From contig NZ_JAEIOJ010000007.1 in NCBI RefSeq assembly GCF_016464305.1, positions 186,001 to 250,000 on the forward strand: DNA of 64,000 nt, in the 5' to 3' direction. This stretch comes from Umezawaea beigongshangensis. Lineage in GTDB: Bacteria > Actinomycetota > Actinomycetes > Mycobacteriales > Pseudonocardiaceae. The notes beneath the pieces were generated by a model, which had not been told where the DNA came from, ran no database searches, and saw only the letters and a list, made by a program, of their open reading frames with translations. Shown here one piece after another: positions 42,476 through 51,650 of this stretch. Numbering within the stretch: the first letter of the stretch is position 1; each line of letters begins with the position of its first letter. Position numbers and translations under genes: made by a program.

Positions 42476-43702
42476 ATGGGCAAGCGCACCCGCGCGCGAC
42501 GAGACGACCGGCCCACCGCGGCACCGCTGGACACCGAGGAGGTGGCGCGGCTCGTCCGCGCCGCCGCGACGGAGCCGCGCACCGTCGCCGAGCGGCTGGA
42601 CGAGCTCGACCAGGTGGAGTCTCCGCAGCTCGGAGTCGCCGCGGACCTGGCGCTGCACCGCGAGCTGGACGTGCTGTGGACGCACGGCTGGCTGCCCGTG
42701 GACGTGGTGGAGATCTCGCGCCGGCAGCTCGGCGAGTCCGCGACGACGCTGGTGGTCGACGCCATCGCGGCGGAGGCCCTGCGGTACCCGGCGGCGACGG
42801 TGCACCAGCGCTGGCTGGACCAGCTGACCGAGATCGGCGCCGAGGTGTGGTGGAACTCTCCCGATCCGCTGCTGGAGCACTGGGCCGCGCGGCACATCGA
42901 GCTGCGCCGGGACGCCCTGGCCGTCGTCGTGGACGTGCTGGGCCTGTTCACCACGCTGCCGCCGCTGCCGGTGATCGTGGCGCGGCCGGGCACGGCCCAC
43001 GCGGTGGCCGAGCACGCGGGGGTGGACCGCAAGGTGCTCAAGCGGGTGCGCGGTCTGCTCGCCAAGGCCGAGTCGACGCAGTTCCCCGACGAGGCCGAGG
43101 CGCTGTCGGCGAAGGCCCAGGAGCTGATGAACCGGCACGCCTTCGAGCGGGCCGCGCTCGACGCGCGGGACCACGTCCCGCAGGAGGCCACGTCGCGGCG
43201 GATGTGGCTGGAGAAGCGCTACTTCACCGAGAAGGCGCAGCTGGTGAACGTCGTGGCGGACGCCAACCGCTCGCGGGCGGTCAGCTACCAGCACCTCGGG
43301 TTCGTCGCGCTGGTGGGCGACGAGCTGGACCTGGAGATCGTGGAGGTGCTGTCGACGTCGCTGCTGGTGCAGGCGACCAGGGCGATGGTGGCCTCGGGCG
43401 ACGGGGCGCGGCGCGGCGACGAGGAGCGCAGCCGCGGCTACCGGCAGTCGTTCCTGGTCGCCTACGCCCACCGCGTCGGCGAGCGGCTGCGCGCCGCCAC
43501 CGAGGTGCACGAGGAGGACGACCGCCTGCTGCCGGTCCTGTCGGAGCGCAGGCAGGCGGTCGACCAGCTCTTCGAGACGCTGTTCACGCGCACGGTGGCG
43601 AAGTCGGTGTCCGTGCGCAGCGAGGCGGGCTGGCACGCGGGCCGCGCGGCGGCGAACACGGCCGACCTGGGTGTGCGCCGCCGCGCGGTGTCCGGGGGGT
43701 AG
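42476..43702 (+). CDS. DUF2786 domain protein
   Basis: The 408-residue protein has a long N-terminal region (about 1-180, helical, unique), then DUF2786 (RKVLKRVRGLLAKAESTQFPDEAEALSAKAQELMNRHAFERAAL, about 180-222) and the DUF7168-like region that usually follows it (KAQLVNVVADANRSRAVSYQHLGFVALVGDELDLEIVEVLSTSLL and YRQSFLVAYAHRVGERL). DUF2786 proteins occur in phages, plasmids and actinomycetes; no activity is established. It is the only plus-strand gene of the island and is surrounded by minus-strand unknowns including two paralogues. GGAAG precedes ATG 42476. Confidence 0.83.
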   Translation: MGKRTRARRDDRPTAAPLDTEEVARLVRAAATEPRTVAERLDELDQVESPQLGVAADLALHRELDVLWTHGWLPVDVVEISRRQLGESATTLVVDAIAAEALRYPAATVHQRWLDQLTEIGAEVWWNSPDPLLEHWAARHIELRRDALAVVVDVLGLFTTLPPLPVIVARPGTAHAVAEHAGVDRKVLKRVRGLLAKAESTQFPDEAEALSAKAQELMNRHAFERAALDARDHVPQEATSRRMWLEKRYFTEKAQLVNVVADANRSRAVSYQHLGFVALVGDELDLEIVEVLSTSLLVQATRAMVASGDGARRGDEERSRGYRQSFLVAYAHRVGERLRAATEVHEEDDRLLPVLSERRQAVDQLFETLFTRTVAKSVSVRSEAGWHAGRAAANTADLGVRRRAVSGG

Positions 43703-43735
43703 GCCGCGTCCCGAACCGGACCTCCTGGGCAGGAC

Positions 43736-44455
43736 CTAACCGAGCACGTGGGCGATCCGGCGGCGGGTCAGGAGTCGCACCACGTGCACGTCGGGGTCGA
43801 TGCCGCGGTCGGCGCCGGTGTCGACGCGGTCGTACGCGGCGGCGAGCAGGGTGTGCGCGTCGACCGGGTCCAGCGGGCTGAGCGGCACCTCGGTGGCGAG
43901 CATCTCGGTGGCGCTGGCGACGTCGCGGGTGACGAAGGCGTTGCGCACGGCCCCGGACCGCACGGCGTCCACGAGGAACACCCCGGCGTGCTCCTCGTGG
44001 TCGTAGGCGTAGGTGCACAGCAGGGTGCGGTGCCCGGCGCCGGCCGCCTGGTCGGCGATCCAGCACTCGCCCGCGGTCAGGCGGGTGATCCGCTGGCCCC
44101 ACACCGGTTCCGGAACTCCGGTGATCCGGTCGGCCTCGTCGCGGGCGAGGCCCGCCACGGGCTCCGGCAGCAGGGCGGCGAGGGCGCGCAGCAGCGCGAG
44201 GCTGCGGCGGCTGGGCACGGCGACCGCGTGCTCGATCACGACGTCCCACGGTTCCCGCCCCGCTGGCAGCGGCCCGACGGAGGCGCTGATCGCCACCTCG
44301 ACGTCGAGGGGGTCGGCGAGCTGGGGCAGTTGGCGTGCCGCGTCGATCACCGCCTGCTGGGCCGGGTCGAGCGCGACGGCGCGGGCGCGCGGTCCGGTGG
44401 CCGGAACGATCGGGCGTCGGGGGGTGCGGGGTTGTGTCTGGCGACTCACGAGCAC
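43736..44455 (-). CDS. Protein of unknown function, paralogue B
   Basis: This 239-residue protein is the paralogue of the one at 41055-41783, with the same block order over the whole length (LADPLDVEVAISASVG, VPSRRSLALLRALAALLP, LTAGECWIADQ, LLCTYAYDHEEH, VRNAFVTRDVA, AAAYDRVD, VVRLLTRRRIAHVLG). Conserved Cys, Trp and Asp in GECWI.D, and His in the EH step, are candidates for functional residues. N-terminal Arg/Pro tail as in paralogue A. It lies directly downstream of and convergent to the DUF2786 gene (33-bp gap). Confidence 0.7.
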   Translation of the reverse strand: MLVSRQTQPRTPRRPIVPATGPRARAVALDPAQQAVIDAARQLPQLADPLDVEVAISASVGPLPAGREPWDVVIEHAVAVPSRRSLALLRALAALLPEPVAGLARDEADRITGVPEPVWGQRITRLTAGECWIADQAAGAGHRTLLCTYAYDHEEHAGVFLVDAVRSGAVRNAFVTRDVASATEMLATEVPLSPLDPVDAHTLLAAAYDRVDTGADRGIDPDVHVVRLLTRRRIAHVLG

Positions 44456-44532
44456 AGGTTGTCACGCCGCTCGCGTTCACCGGTGGTGCCGCTCCGGTGG
44501 CACCGGGTGATCTCCGCTGGACGCGCTACCGG

Positions 44533-44952
44533 TCAGGGCGCCTGGAAGAAGACCGCCGGGACGGCCGACGCCTGACGTGGCACGGCCTGCGGGGGCGGGC
44601 TGAGCACGATCTCCGGCTCGGCCTCCGGCGTCGCGACGGAGGCCCTGGCCGCGGCGACGGGTCGCACCTCGACCGGTTCCGGCGCGTTGAGGGCCTGGGA
44701 AGCCTGGTTGATCCACACGAGGCGCATGGCCTCGTCCCTGGTGCCCCTCGCCTCGGACCGGAGCCCGGCGAGCACTCCGCGCACCCTGGCCGCGAGCACC
44801 TGGTCCCGGCGCACCAGCGCCCACACCTCGCGGGATCGCGCGTCGCGGTTCTTCACCAGGTGGTCCACCTCGTCGGCGAGCTCCTCACGAGTGAGGGCAC
44901 CCCACGAACCGACCACGTCCTTTGCTCCCGCCACACCTCCATTCTGCACCAT
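44533..44952 (-). CDS. Protein of unknown function with Pro-rich tail
   Basis: The 139-residue protein has a helical N-terminal half (LTREELADEVDHLVKNRDARSREVWALVRRDQVLAARVRGVLAGLRSEARG) and a low-complexity Pro/Ala/Val tail from about residue 95. No signal peptide or membrane segment. ATG 44952 is the likely start; an in-frame GTG seven codons later is possible. It begins the minus-strand series that includes paralogue B. Unknown family. Confidence 0.6.
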   Translation of the reverse strand: MVQNGGVAGAKDVVGSWGALTREELADEVDHLVKNRDARSREVWALVRRDQVLAARVRGVLAGLRSEARGTRDEAMRLVWINQASQALNAPEPVEVRPVAAARASVATPEAEPEIVLSPPPQAVPRQASAVPAVFFQAP

Positions 44953-45411
44953 CGCACGAGGGTGCAGACCATGTCGGCCGCGAGGCCGCGCGTCGAGACA
45001 TGTAACTCGAACGGGTGAACTCCTGCGCGGCCGTACAGCCCTGACCGAAAGGTCCGTTTCGCCTCCTCCGAACGGCAACACGGCAGGCAGGGACGCTCGT
45101 CCGCCTTCTCCGGGCCCGCGAGCACGTGACCTTCTCGCACGGCGCGACCGTTCGCCGCCAATTCGTCACGTGCTGGAAACCTCCAGTTCAGGGGAACGCG
45201 CGGCGCGCACCGGGGGCGTGTCAACCGCTGTTGCGGTGGACGAGTTGTCCAGAAGCGCGGATTTCCTTGCCCGTAACACCACCGGTACACCTGGCGACGT
45301 AGCTTCCAGAACCCGCTGCGGGTGATTCAAGGACGATTCTCAGCCAGAACTCAACCAGACTGTCGCGATCCCGTTTTCCCGGAGGATCGCGCGTCTCGTA
45401 CGGAGGCCGTC
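44953..45411. other. 459-bp non-coding stretch between divergent genes
   Basis: No supported gene in either direction. GC is lower than in the flanks. A small perfect hairpin ACCGC-TGTT-GCGGT occurs near 45223-45236. The right part should hold the promoter of the gene at 45412 and the left part that of the gene ending at 44533, but I see no convincing -10/-35 pair. Confidence 0.5.
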
Positions 45412-46335
45412 GTGGTCGTGTCCGCAACCCTGCTGATGGACGAGCTCAAGTCGCTGCGCAAGGGCCGCGGCGTGCAGGCGCCGGGGGTCGATCGCCAGGT
45501 GGGACCAGCGTTGCGCGAAGTCTGCGGCATCGCCGAGTTCGACGGCGCCGAAGTCGTGCGGGAGAAGCTCCAGGAGTGGGTGCTGACCACGACCGCCGCT
45601 CTCCCCGTCGATCTGCGGCTCGCCGTCACCATTCCGCTCGCCCTGCACGGAGAAGCGCAGCACGCATTCTTGTCGGATCGCGTCGCGTGGCTCGCGCAAC
45701 GCGAACAAAGAGATGCGCGCACGATCCGGCGGCGCATAGATCTGGGCCTCACCCGGCTCGTGGAAGCCGCGGTCAGACCCTCCGGAAACGCGTTCGGCTC
45801 GTCCGCCGACGGGTGGCACGTGCGCAAGTTCGAAGCGCTCCTGCGGGTCGACGCCGCCACCCCGGTCTGCCTCGAACGGCACCTGATCGTCGCCGAGCGC
45901 GACGACGTGGAGCAGGTCAGGGTCCCGGTGAGCGCTCCGGGCACCCCGGAGGAGCTGGACGTGGAGGTGCAGCTCGGCGCGGTGCTGGTCGAGAGCACCC
46001 GCTCCCCCGACGGGCGGCTGGTGCTCGCGCTCCAGCTGCCGCGCGCGCTGCGGGCGGGTGAGACGCACGAGTACGGCCTCCAGCTGCGGCTGCCCAGCAC
46101 CGTGCGGGAGCACTACGTGTTCCGTCCCGAGCGCCGCTGCGACCTGTTCGACCTGCGGGTCCGCTTCGACCCGGCGCACCGGCCCGAGGTCGTGCGGCGC
46201 GTGTCGGGCGCGGTGCTCCAGGAGGAGGTCAGCGGCACGGAGGAGCCCCTGGCCGTCGACCGCGTCGGCGAGGTGGGAACCTCGTTCCGCGAGCCCCACC
46301 CCGGCCTGGCCTACGGACTGCGCTGGACCGCCTGA
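45412..46335 (+). CDS. Conserved actinobacterial protein of unknown function
   Basis: The 307-residue protein begins with a helical domain (LMDELKSLRKGRGVQAPGVDRQVGPALREVCG, about residues 7-40), then LREKLQEW, WLAQREQRDARTIRRRIDLGLTRLVE (a helix-turn-helix-like stretch near 105-130), and a strand-rich C-terminal domain (about 150-307). It is soluble and not a member of a family I can name. GGAGG (45402-45406) supports GTG 45412; the alternative GTG is 45418. The HTH-like stretch hints at a regulatory or sensor role, but this is speculative. Confidence 0.68.
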   Translation: MVVSATLLMDELKSLRKGRGVQAPGVDRQVGPALREVCGIAEFDGAEVVREKLQEWVLTTTAALPVDLRLAVTIPLALHGEAQHAFLSDRVAWLAQREQRDARTIRRRIDLGLTRLVEAAVRPSGNAFGSSADGWHVRKFEALLRVDAATPVCLERHLIVAERDDVEQVRVPVSAPGTPEELDVEVQLGAVLVESTRSPDGRLVLALQLPRALRAGETHEYGLQLRLPSTVREHYVFRPERRCDLFDLRVRFDPAHRPEVVRRVSGAVLQEEVSGTEEPLAVDRVGEVGTSFREPHPGLAYGLRWTA

Positions 46336-46410
46336 ACGGTTCTCCGCGTTCGCGCGGCACGCGGTTCCCTGGGAGTCTGGTCCTCGCACCCCGACACCGC
46401 GACGCAGAGA

Positions 46411-47610
46411 GTGATGACCATCAGCGCGAGGAGCACGAGGACGGGCCTGGCGACCCTGGCGGCGGGTGCGCTGCTGGCGGCCGTGCTGAGCGAGTGGGCC
46501 GGCGTCGCCGGTCCGCCGAGCGAGGCGGGCACCGCGGTGGCGGCGAGCACCTCCCCCACCGCACCCGGCACCGGCGAACCCGCCACCAGCAGCACGCCTC
46601 CCAGCGCCACCGCGCCGCGCGACGAGTGCGCCGAGCCGATCGCCGCGCTGTCCCCGCGACAGCGGCTGGCCCAGCTCGTCGTGGTCGGCGTCGACCCGTC
46701 CGGTCCGGCCGCGGCGCTGGCCGCGGTGACCGGGGAGCAGGTCGGCGGCATCTTCGTCGGCGGTGAGGCCACCGGTCTGCTCAGCGGGGACGCGCTGACG
46801 GCCGTGCGCTCGGCCGCGCGCATCCCGCTCACCGTGTCGGTCGACGACGAGGGCGGCCGGGTGCAGCGCGTGGAGGCGCTCGACGGCGAGCTGCCCAGCG
46901 CGCGGCGGATGACCGCGACCCGGACGCCCGCCGAGGTGCGCGCGCTCGCGGCGCAGCGCGGCAGGGCCCTCGCGGCGCGCGGCGTGACGATGAACCTCGC
47001 GCCGATCGCGGACACCAGCCCGCAACCGGACGGCAGCGTGATCGGCGACCGCTCGTTCAGCGCCGATCCGGCCGTGGCCCGCGAGTACGTGACGGCGTTC
47101 GCGGCCGGGCTCCAGGACGCCGGGGTGAAGCCGGTCCTCAAGCACTTCCCCGGTCACGGCAACGCCACCGGCGACTCGCACCTCGCCCTGCCGTCCACCC
47201 CGCCGCTGGACGCGCTGCGCCGGGCCGACCTGCTGCCCTACCGCGACATCGGCGACTACGGCGACGTCGCGGTCATGCTCGGTCACCTGGACGTGCCCGG
47301 ACTCACCGGCGGTGAGCCCGCGACGCTGAGCCCGGCCGCCTACGCGCTGCTGCGCGAGGAGTACGGCTTCACCGGCCCGGCGATGACCGACGACCTCGGG
47401 GCGATGAAGGCCGTCACCGACCGCGTGGACCTGCCGCTGGCCGTGCAGCGCGCGCTCGCCGCGGGTGCGGACCTGGCGCTGTGGTCCTCCGGTGGCCGCC
47501 TCGGCGAGGTGCTGGACCGGTTGGAGCAGGCGGTGGCGTCGGGCGACCTGCCGCAGGAGCGCGTGACCGAGGCGCTGCGGCGCGTGCTGACCTTCAAGGG
47601 AGTCTGCTGA
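46411..47610 (+). CDS. nagZ: GH3 beta-N-acetylhexosaminidase (NagZ-like), exported
   Basis: The 399-residue enzyme has a signal or anchor sequence (about residues 1-45) and a Thr/Ser/Pro-rich spacer, then a GH3 N-terminal barrel with the NagZ signature KHFPGHGNATGDSH (His/Asp dyad of the acid/base loop) and the nucleophile Asp in MTDDLGAM. It removes N-acetylglucosamine from muropeptides or cell-wall fragments outside the cytoplasm, unlike the cytosolic NagZ of Gram-negatives. GTG 46411 or ATG 46414 may start it. Cys73 and the C-terminal Cys399 could pair. Confidence 0.93.
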   Translation: MMTISARSTRTGLATLAAGALLAAVLSEWAGVAGPPSEAGTAVAASTSPTAPGTGEPATSSTPPSATAPRDECAEPIAALSPRQRLAQLVVVGVDPSGPAAALAAVTGEQVGGIFVGGEATGLLSGDALTAVRSAARIPLTVSVDDEGGRVQRVEALDGELPSARRMTATRTPAEVRALAAQRGRALAARGVTMNLAPIADTSPQPDGSVIGDRSFSADPAVAREYVTAFAAGLQDAGVKPVLKHFPGHGNATGDSHLALPSTPPLDALRRADLLPYRDIGDYGDVAVMLGHLDVPGLTGGEPATLSPAAYALLREEYGFTGPAMTDDLGAMKAVTDRVDLPLAVQRALAAGADLALWSSGGRLGEVLDRLEQAVASGDLPQERVTEALRRVLTFKGVC

Positions 47611-48046
47611 CCCCGAGAAGCCGGGGGTGCGACACGGGGGACGGGATCGGGGTCTCCCCCGATCCGCGCGGCCCCCGCACCGGCGACGCTGACAGGACGG
47701 CGTCGGTGACCCGGTGGCCGGAGGGGAGACGACGCGGAGATCGCGGCACCGTCCGGGCACGCTCGCGGCGGCGTTCTCCGGCACCGGCGGCGTCGACCGG
47801 ATCGGGCCGGCCGGGATCGGCGTCACGGCGCCGACCGGGCCGGGGTCCGGGCGACCGCGCTGACGCGGCACCCCGGTGAGCGCGCCGCGACTTCGACCCG
47901 CGGCGCGCTCCCGCACGTCCGCCCCTCCCCCGCACGCCCGGAACCGGCCCCCAAACGCGACCTTGACTCACGTCCACCGGCCCCCAAGACTGTCCGGACT
48001 CGGAGGACGACACCGTCTCCGGCTGGTGGCCGTTCGGAGGAACGTC
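47611..48046. other. 436-bp non-coding stretch with hairpins
   Basis: No supported gene. An ACCCCG/CGGGGGT hairpin directly after the GH3 stop may be its terminator. A strong stem GAGCGCGCCGC/GCGGCGCGCTC (47878-47910) lies in the middle. The right end leads into the GGAGG ribosome site of the gene at 48047. Confidence 0.5.
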
Positions 48047-48676
48047 GTGGAGGCAGAGGACGGGCGCCGGGGAGGGAGCACGGTCCTCACCGTCGCACTG
48101 GTGACCGTCGGCGTGCTGGTGCTGCTGGGCATCGCCCAGGCCGTCGCCGTGGGACGGGTCGGCATCGGCGACCTCGCGGTCGAACTGCGCGATCCGGCGC
48201 CAGCGGCGGCACCCCGCACGACGTCCCCCACGACGACCGGAGCGGCGGGCGGCGGCCAGGGGCCGTCCAGCTCTCCCCCCGTGCGGACGACGACGCAGAG
48301 CGGCTCCTGGAAGCTCCAGCGCGGCATGCTCACGCTCGACGTGACCTCCGTGGAGAGCCGGGGCGGACGCGTCGCGGTCGCCGTCACGGTCACCAACGCG
48401 AGCCCCGGACAGATGAACCTGCCGCTGGCGTCGGTCGTGGCGACCGACAGCACGGGACGCACCCACGCGGCCGGTGTGCGGGAGAGCACGTGGCCCGGCA
48501 CGGTCGTCTCGGGCGACACGTTCTCCGGCACGATCCTGCTGGACGGCGTGTTCGACCCGCTGGCCACGACGTTCTCGCTGGCGTTCCCCGTGGTCAGCGG
48601 CCAGTACGCGCCGCCGAAGGGCGCGACGGTCGCCGACCTGCCCGTGCCGAGCCAGCTCCCGGCACCGCCCGGTTAG
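48047..48676 (+). CDS. Membrane-anchored extracytoplasmic protein (DUF4352-like)
   Basis: The 209-residue protein has a short cytoplasmic head, one N-terminal transmembrane helix (about residues 10-32, TVLTVALVTVGVLVLLGIAQAVAV), a Thr/Ser/Pro/Gly linker (about 50-85) and a beta-sandwich-like domain (MLTLDVTSVESRGGRVAVAVTVTNASPGQMNLPLASVVATDSTGR) similar to the DUF4352 immunoprotection-like fold. GGAGGA precedes GTG 48047. Its stop falls inside the -10 box of the SNF2 gene. Confidence 0.75.
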   Translation: MEAEDGRRGGSTVLTVALVTVGVLVLLGIAQAVAVGRVGIGDLAVELRDPAPAAAPRTTSPTTTGAAGGGQGPSSSPPVRTTTQSGSWKLQRGMLTLDVTSVESRGGRVAVAVTVTNASPGQMNLPLASVVATDSTGRTHAAGVRESTWPGTVVSGDTFSGTILLDGVFDPLATTFSLAFPVVSGQYAPPKGATVADLPVPSQLPAPPG

Positions 48677-48679
48677 TGT
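48674..48679 (+). promoter_or_regulatory. -10 box TAGTGT of a leaderless promoter
   Basis: TAGTGT ends 7 bases before GTG 48687 and overlaps the upstream stop codon; no ribosome site is present. Confidence 0.55.
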
Positions 48680-48686
48680 TCGACGG

Positions 48687-51650
48687 GTGTTGGTGCTGCA
48701 CGGCGTGTGCACGGCCGAGGGGCCCGCGCTCTGGGTGGAGGACTCCGGCCTGCCCGCGCGCGCCGGGGACGGCGACGTGCACCCGTTCGCGCTGGACGGC
48801 GCCGCGCTCGCCGCTCTGCTCGGCGGCCGGGTGCGCGAGCGCGTGCTGCTGCTGCCGTCCCGCCCGTCCGGCCCCGCGCCGTCTCCCGAGCTGGTGCGCG
48901 ATCCGCTCGCTCCCGGCCCGGCGCAGCGCGGGAAGCTCCGGCTGCGGCCGTGGCGGGTCGCGACGGTCGGCCTTCGGCCCGGCGCGACCCCTCCGGCGCA
49001 CTGCCGGATCGGCCGGTCGGCCCGCTACCTGACGGACGTGGCGTCCTTCGCCCGCGACCTCGTCGCGGGCGGGCGCGTGCTGCCGTCGGTGGACGCCACC
49101 GCTCCCGAGGCCCGCTGGGTCCCCGTGGTGTCCGGAGTGGACGCCGCCCGGTTCGCGCGGCTGCGCGACGCCATGCCGCCCGCGTGCCGGTGCGAACGCG
49201 GCCACGACGATCCCGGCGCGCTGCTGACCCGCGCGTTGGAGCGCTGCGTGGACGACGGGGTGCGCGCGGCGTTCCCGCCCGACCTGCGCCTGGTCCCGCA
49301 CACCGGCGGCGACCCCACCGCCGTGCAGGCGTGGCTGCGCGCCCTGACCGGCGACCCCCGCTTTCCCGCCGACCCGGCGGACCTCGACGAGCTGCGTGCT
49401 CGACTGGCGGCGTGGCACGCCACGGCCACGCGGCACGCCCCCGTGCGCGTGTGCTTCCGGCTCTCCGCGCCGGACCAGGGCTCGCCGCACGACGACGTGT
49501 GGCGGCTGGAGTTCCTGCTCCGAGCCGTGGACGACCCGAGCGTGCTGGTGCCCGCCGCGCACGTGTGGCAGCGCGCCGACGCCGTGCTGCACCGCTGGGT
49601 CCCCCGGCCGCAGGAGGTGCTGCTCGCCGAGCTGGGGCGCGCCAGCGGGCTCTACCCCCGGCTGGACGAGGCGCTGCGCGCACGCCGTCCGAGCGACCTG
49701 GAGCTGGACGTCGAGGGCGCGCACGACTTCCTCACCCGCGTGACGCGGCTGGAGGACGCCGGGTTCGCGGTCCTCCTGCCGTCCTGGTGGCACCGCCGCC
49801 CGCTCGGCCTGCGGCTGACGGCCACCGGCGCCGGCACGGCGGGAACCGTGGCCGGGGAGAGCGAGATCGGCCTGAAGGCGCTCGTGCGGTACCGCTGGGA
49901 CCTCGCGCTGGGCGAGGAGCGCCTGCGCGAGGACGAGCTGGAGCAGCTCGCCGCGGCCAAGGTGCCGCTGGTGCGGATGCGCGGGCAGTGGGCGCACGTC
50001 GATCAGGAGCGGCTGGCCGCCGGCCTCGCGTTCCTGCGACGCGGCGGGACCGGGCGCACGACCGCGGCACAGGTGCTCCGGCACGCCGGGCTGCACCCCG
50101 ACGACGACGCGCTGCCGCTGCCGGTGACCGGGGTGAGCGCCGACGGCCGGCTCGGCGACCTGCTGTCCGGGCGGGTGGAGCACCGGCTGGAACCGGTGGA
50201 GACACCGGCGGGCTTCACCGGGGTGCTGCGCCCCTACCAGCGGCGCGGCCTGGCGTGGCTCGTGTTCCTCGACCGGCTGGGACTCGGCGCGTGCCTCGCC
50301 GACGACATGGGCCTGGGCAAGACCGTGCAGCTGCTGGCGCTGGAGACCGTGACGCGGGAGCGCGGTCCGCGCCCGCCGACGCTGCTCGTGTGCCCGATGT
50401 CGGTGGTGGGCAACTGGCAGCGCGAGGCGGAGCGCTTCACACCCGGCCTGTCGGTGCTCGTGCACCACGGCGGCGACCGGCTCACCGGTGACGAGCTGCG
50501 GGCCGCCGTCGCCGGTCACGACCTGGTGATCACCACGTACGCGCTGGCCACGCGGGACGCGCGAACGCTCGCGACCGTGGAGTGGGATCGCGTGGTGCTC
50601 GACGAGGCGCAGAACGTGAAGAACAGCTCGACCCGGCAGTCGGCCGCCGTGCGGGCGTTCCCGGCGCGGCAGCGCGTGGCCCTGACCGGGACGCCGGTGG
50701 AGAACCGGCTCGCGGAGCTGTGGTCGATCGCGGACTTCGTCAACCCCGGTGTGCTGGGCTCGGTGCACACCTTCCGCGCGCGGTTCGCCGTGCCGATCGA
50801 GCGGCACGGCGACCAGGAGGCGGCGCTGCGGCTGCGCCGGATCACCTCGCCGTTCGTGCTGCGGCGGCTCAAGACCGATCCGCGGATCGTCGACGACCTG
50901 CCGGAGAAGGTCGAGATGAGGCAGCTGTGCACCCTCACGGCGGAGCAGGCCTCGCTCTACCGCGCGGTCGTGGACGACGTGCTCGCCAGGATCGAGGAGA
51001 GCGAGGGGATGGAGCGCAGGGGCCAGGTCCTCGCGGCGATGTCGCGGCTCAAGCAGGTGTGCAACCACCCGGCGCAGCTGCTGGGCGACGGGTCGCCGGT
51101 GGCCGGGCGCTCCGGCAAGGTCGCCCGGCTGGAGGAGGTGCTGGAGGAGGTCCTGGCCAGGGGCGAGAAGGCGCTGTGCTTCACGCAGTTCGCGGAGTTC
51201 GGCGGCCTGCTCGTGCCGCACCTGGCCGCGCGGTTCGACACGGAGGTGCTGTTCCTGCACGGCGGCACGGCCAGGGGCGCTCGGGACGCGCTGGTGGAGC
51301 GCTTCCAGTCCGCCGACGGGCCGTCGATCTTCCTGCTCTCGCTCAAGGCGGGCGGGACCGGGCTCAACCTGATGGCGGCGAACCACGTGATCCACCTGGA
51401 CCGGTGGTGGAACCCCGCCGTCGAGGACCAGGCGACCGACCGGGCGTTCCGGATCGGCCAGCGCTCGCGGGTGCAGGTGCGCAAGTTCGTGTGCGTCGGG
51501 ACGCTGGAGGAGAGGATCGACCGGGTGATCGAGGACAAGCGGGCTCTCGCGCAGCTCGTGGTGGGTGCGGGCGAGAGCTGGCTGACCGAGCTGTCGACCG
51601 ACCAGCTGCGCGAGCTGTTCGCCCTGTCCCCCGAGGCCGTGGGCGGATGA
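48687..51650 (+). CDS. SNF2/RapA-type DNA translocase
   Basis: The 987-residue protein has an N-terminal accessory region (about 1-520), found in bacterial SNF2 proteins paired with SWIM partners, and a complete SNF2 motor: Walker A ADDMGLGKTVQ, VITTYALATRD, DEAQ box VLDEAQNVKN, LTGTPVENRLAELWSI, then helicase domain 2 with LSLKAGGTGLNLMAANHVIHLDRWWNPAVEDQATDRAFRIGQ. It moves along double-stranded DNA with ATP and remodels bound proteins. The stop overlaps the SWIM gene start (ATGA). The pair is widespread in actinomycetes; a role in repair or transcription recycling is inferred. Confidence 0.92.
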   Translation: MLVLHGVCTAEGPALWVEDSGLPARAGDGDVHPFALDGAALAALLGGRVRERVLLLPSRPSGPAPSPELVRDPLAPGPAQRGKLRLRPWRVATVGLRPGATPPAHCRIGRSARYLTDVASFARDLVAGGRVLPSVDATAPEARWVPVVSGVDAARFARLRDAMPPACRCERGHDDPGALLTRALERCVDDGVRAAFPPDLRLVPHTGGDPTAVQAWLRALTGDPRFPADPADLDELRARLAAWHATATRHAPVRVCFRLSAPDQGSPHDDVWRLEFLLRAVDDPSVLVPAAHVWQRADAVLHRWVPRPQEVLLAELGRASGLYPRLDEALRARRPSDLELDVEGAHDFLTRVTRLEDAGFAVLLPSWWHRRPLGLRLTATGAGTAGTVAGESEIGLKALVRYRWDLALGEERLREDELEQLAAAKVPLVRMRGQWAHVDQERLAAGLAFLRRGGTGRTTAAQVLRHAGLHPDDDALPLPVTGVSADGRLGDLLSGRVEHRLEPVETPAGFTGVLRPYQRRGLAWLVFLDRLGLGACLADDMGLGKTVQLLALETVTRERGPRPPTLLVCPMSVVGNWQREAERFTPGLSVLVHHGGDRLTGDELRAAVAGHDLVITTYALATRDARTLATVEWDRVVLDEAQNVKNSSTRQSAAVRAFPARQRVALTGTPVENRLAELWSIADFVNPGVLGSVHTFRARFAVPIERHGDQEAALRLRRITSPFVLRRLKTDPRIVDDLPEKVEMRQLCTLTAEQASLYRAVVDDVLARIEESEGMERRGQVLAAMSRLKQVCNHPAQLLGDGSPVAGRSGKVARLEEVLEEVLARGEKALCFTQFAEFGGLLVPHLAARFDTEVLFLHGGTARGARDALVERFQSADGPSIFLLSLKAGGTGLNLMAANHVIHLDRWWNPAVEDQATDRAFRIGQRSRVQVRKFVCVGTLEERIDRVIEDKRALAQLVVGAGESWLTELSTDQLRELFALSPEAVGG

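Noticed and set aside
48594-51395. 933-codon minus-strand open frame opposite the SNF2 gene
   Set aside because: Shadow frame; the SNF2 motor motifs on the plus strand are complete.
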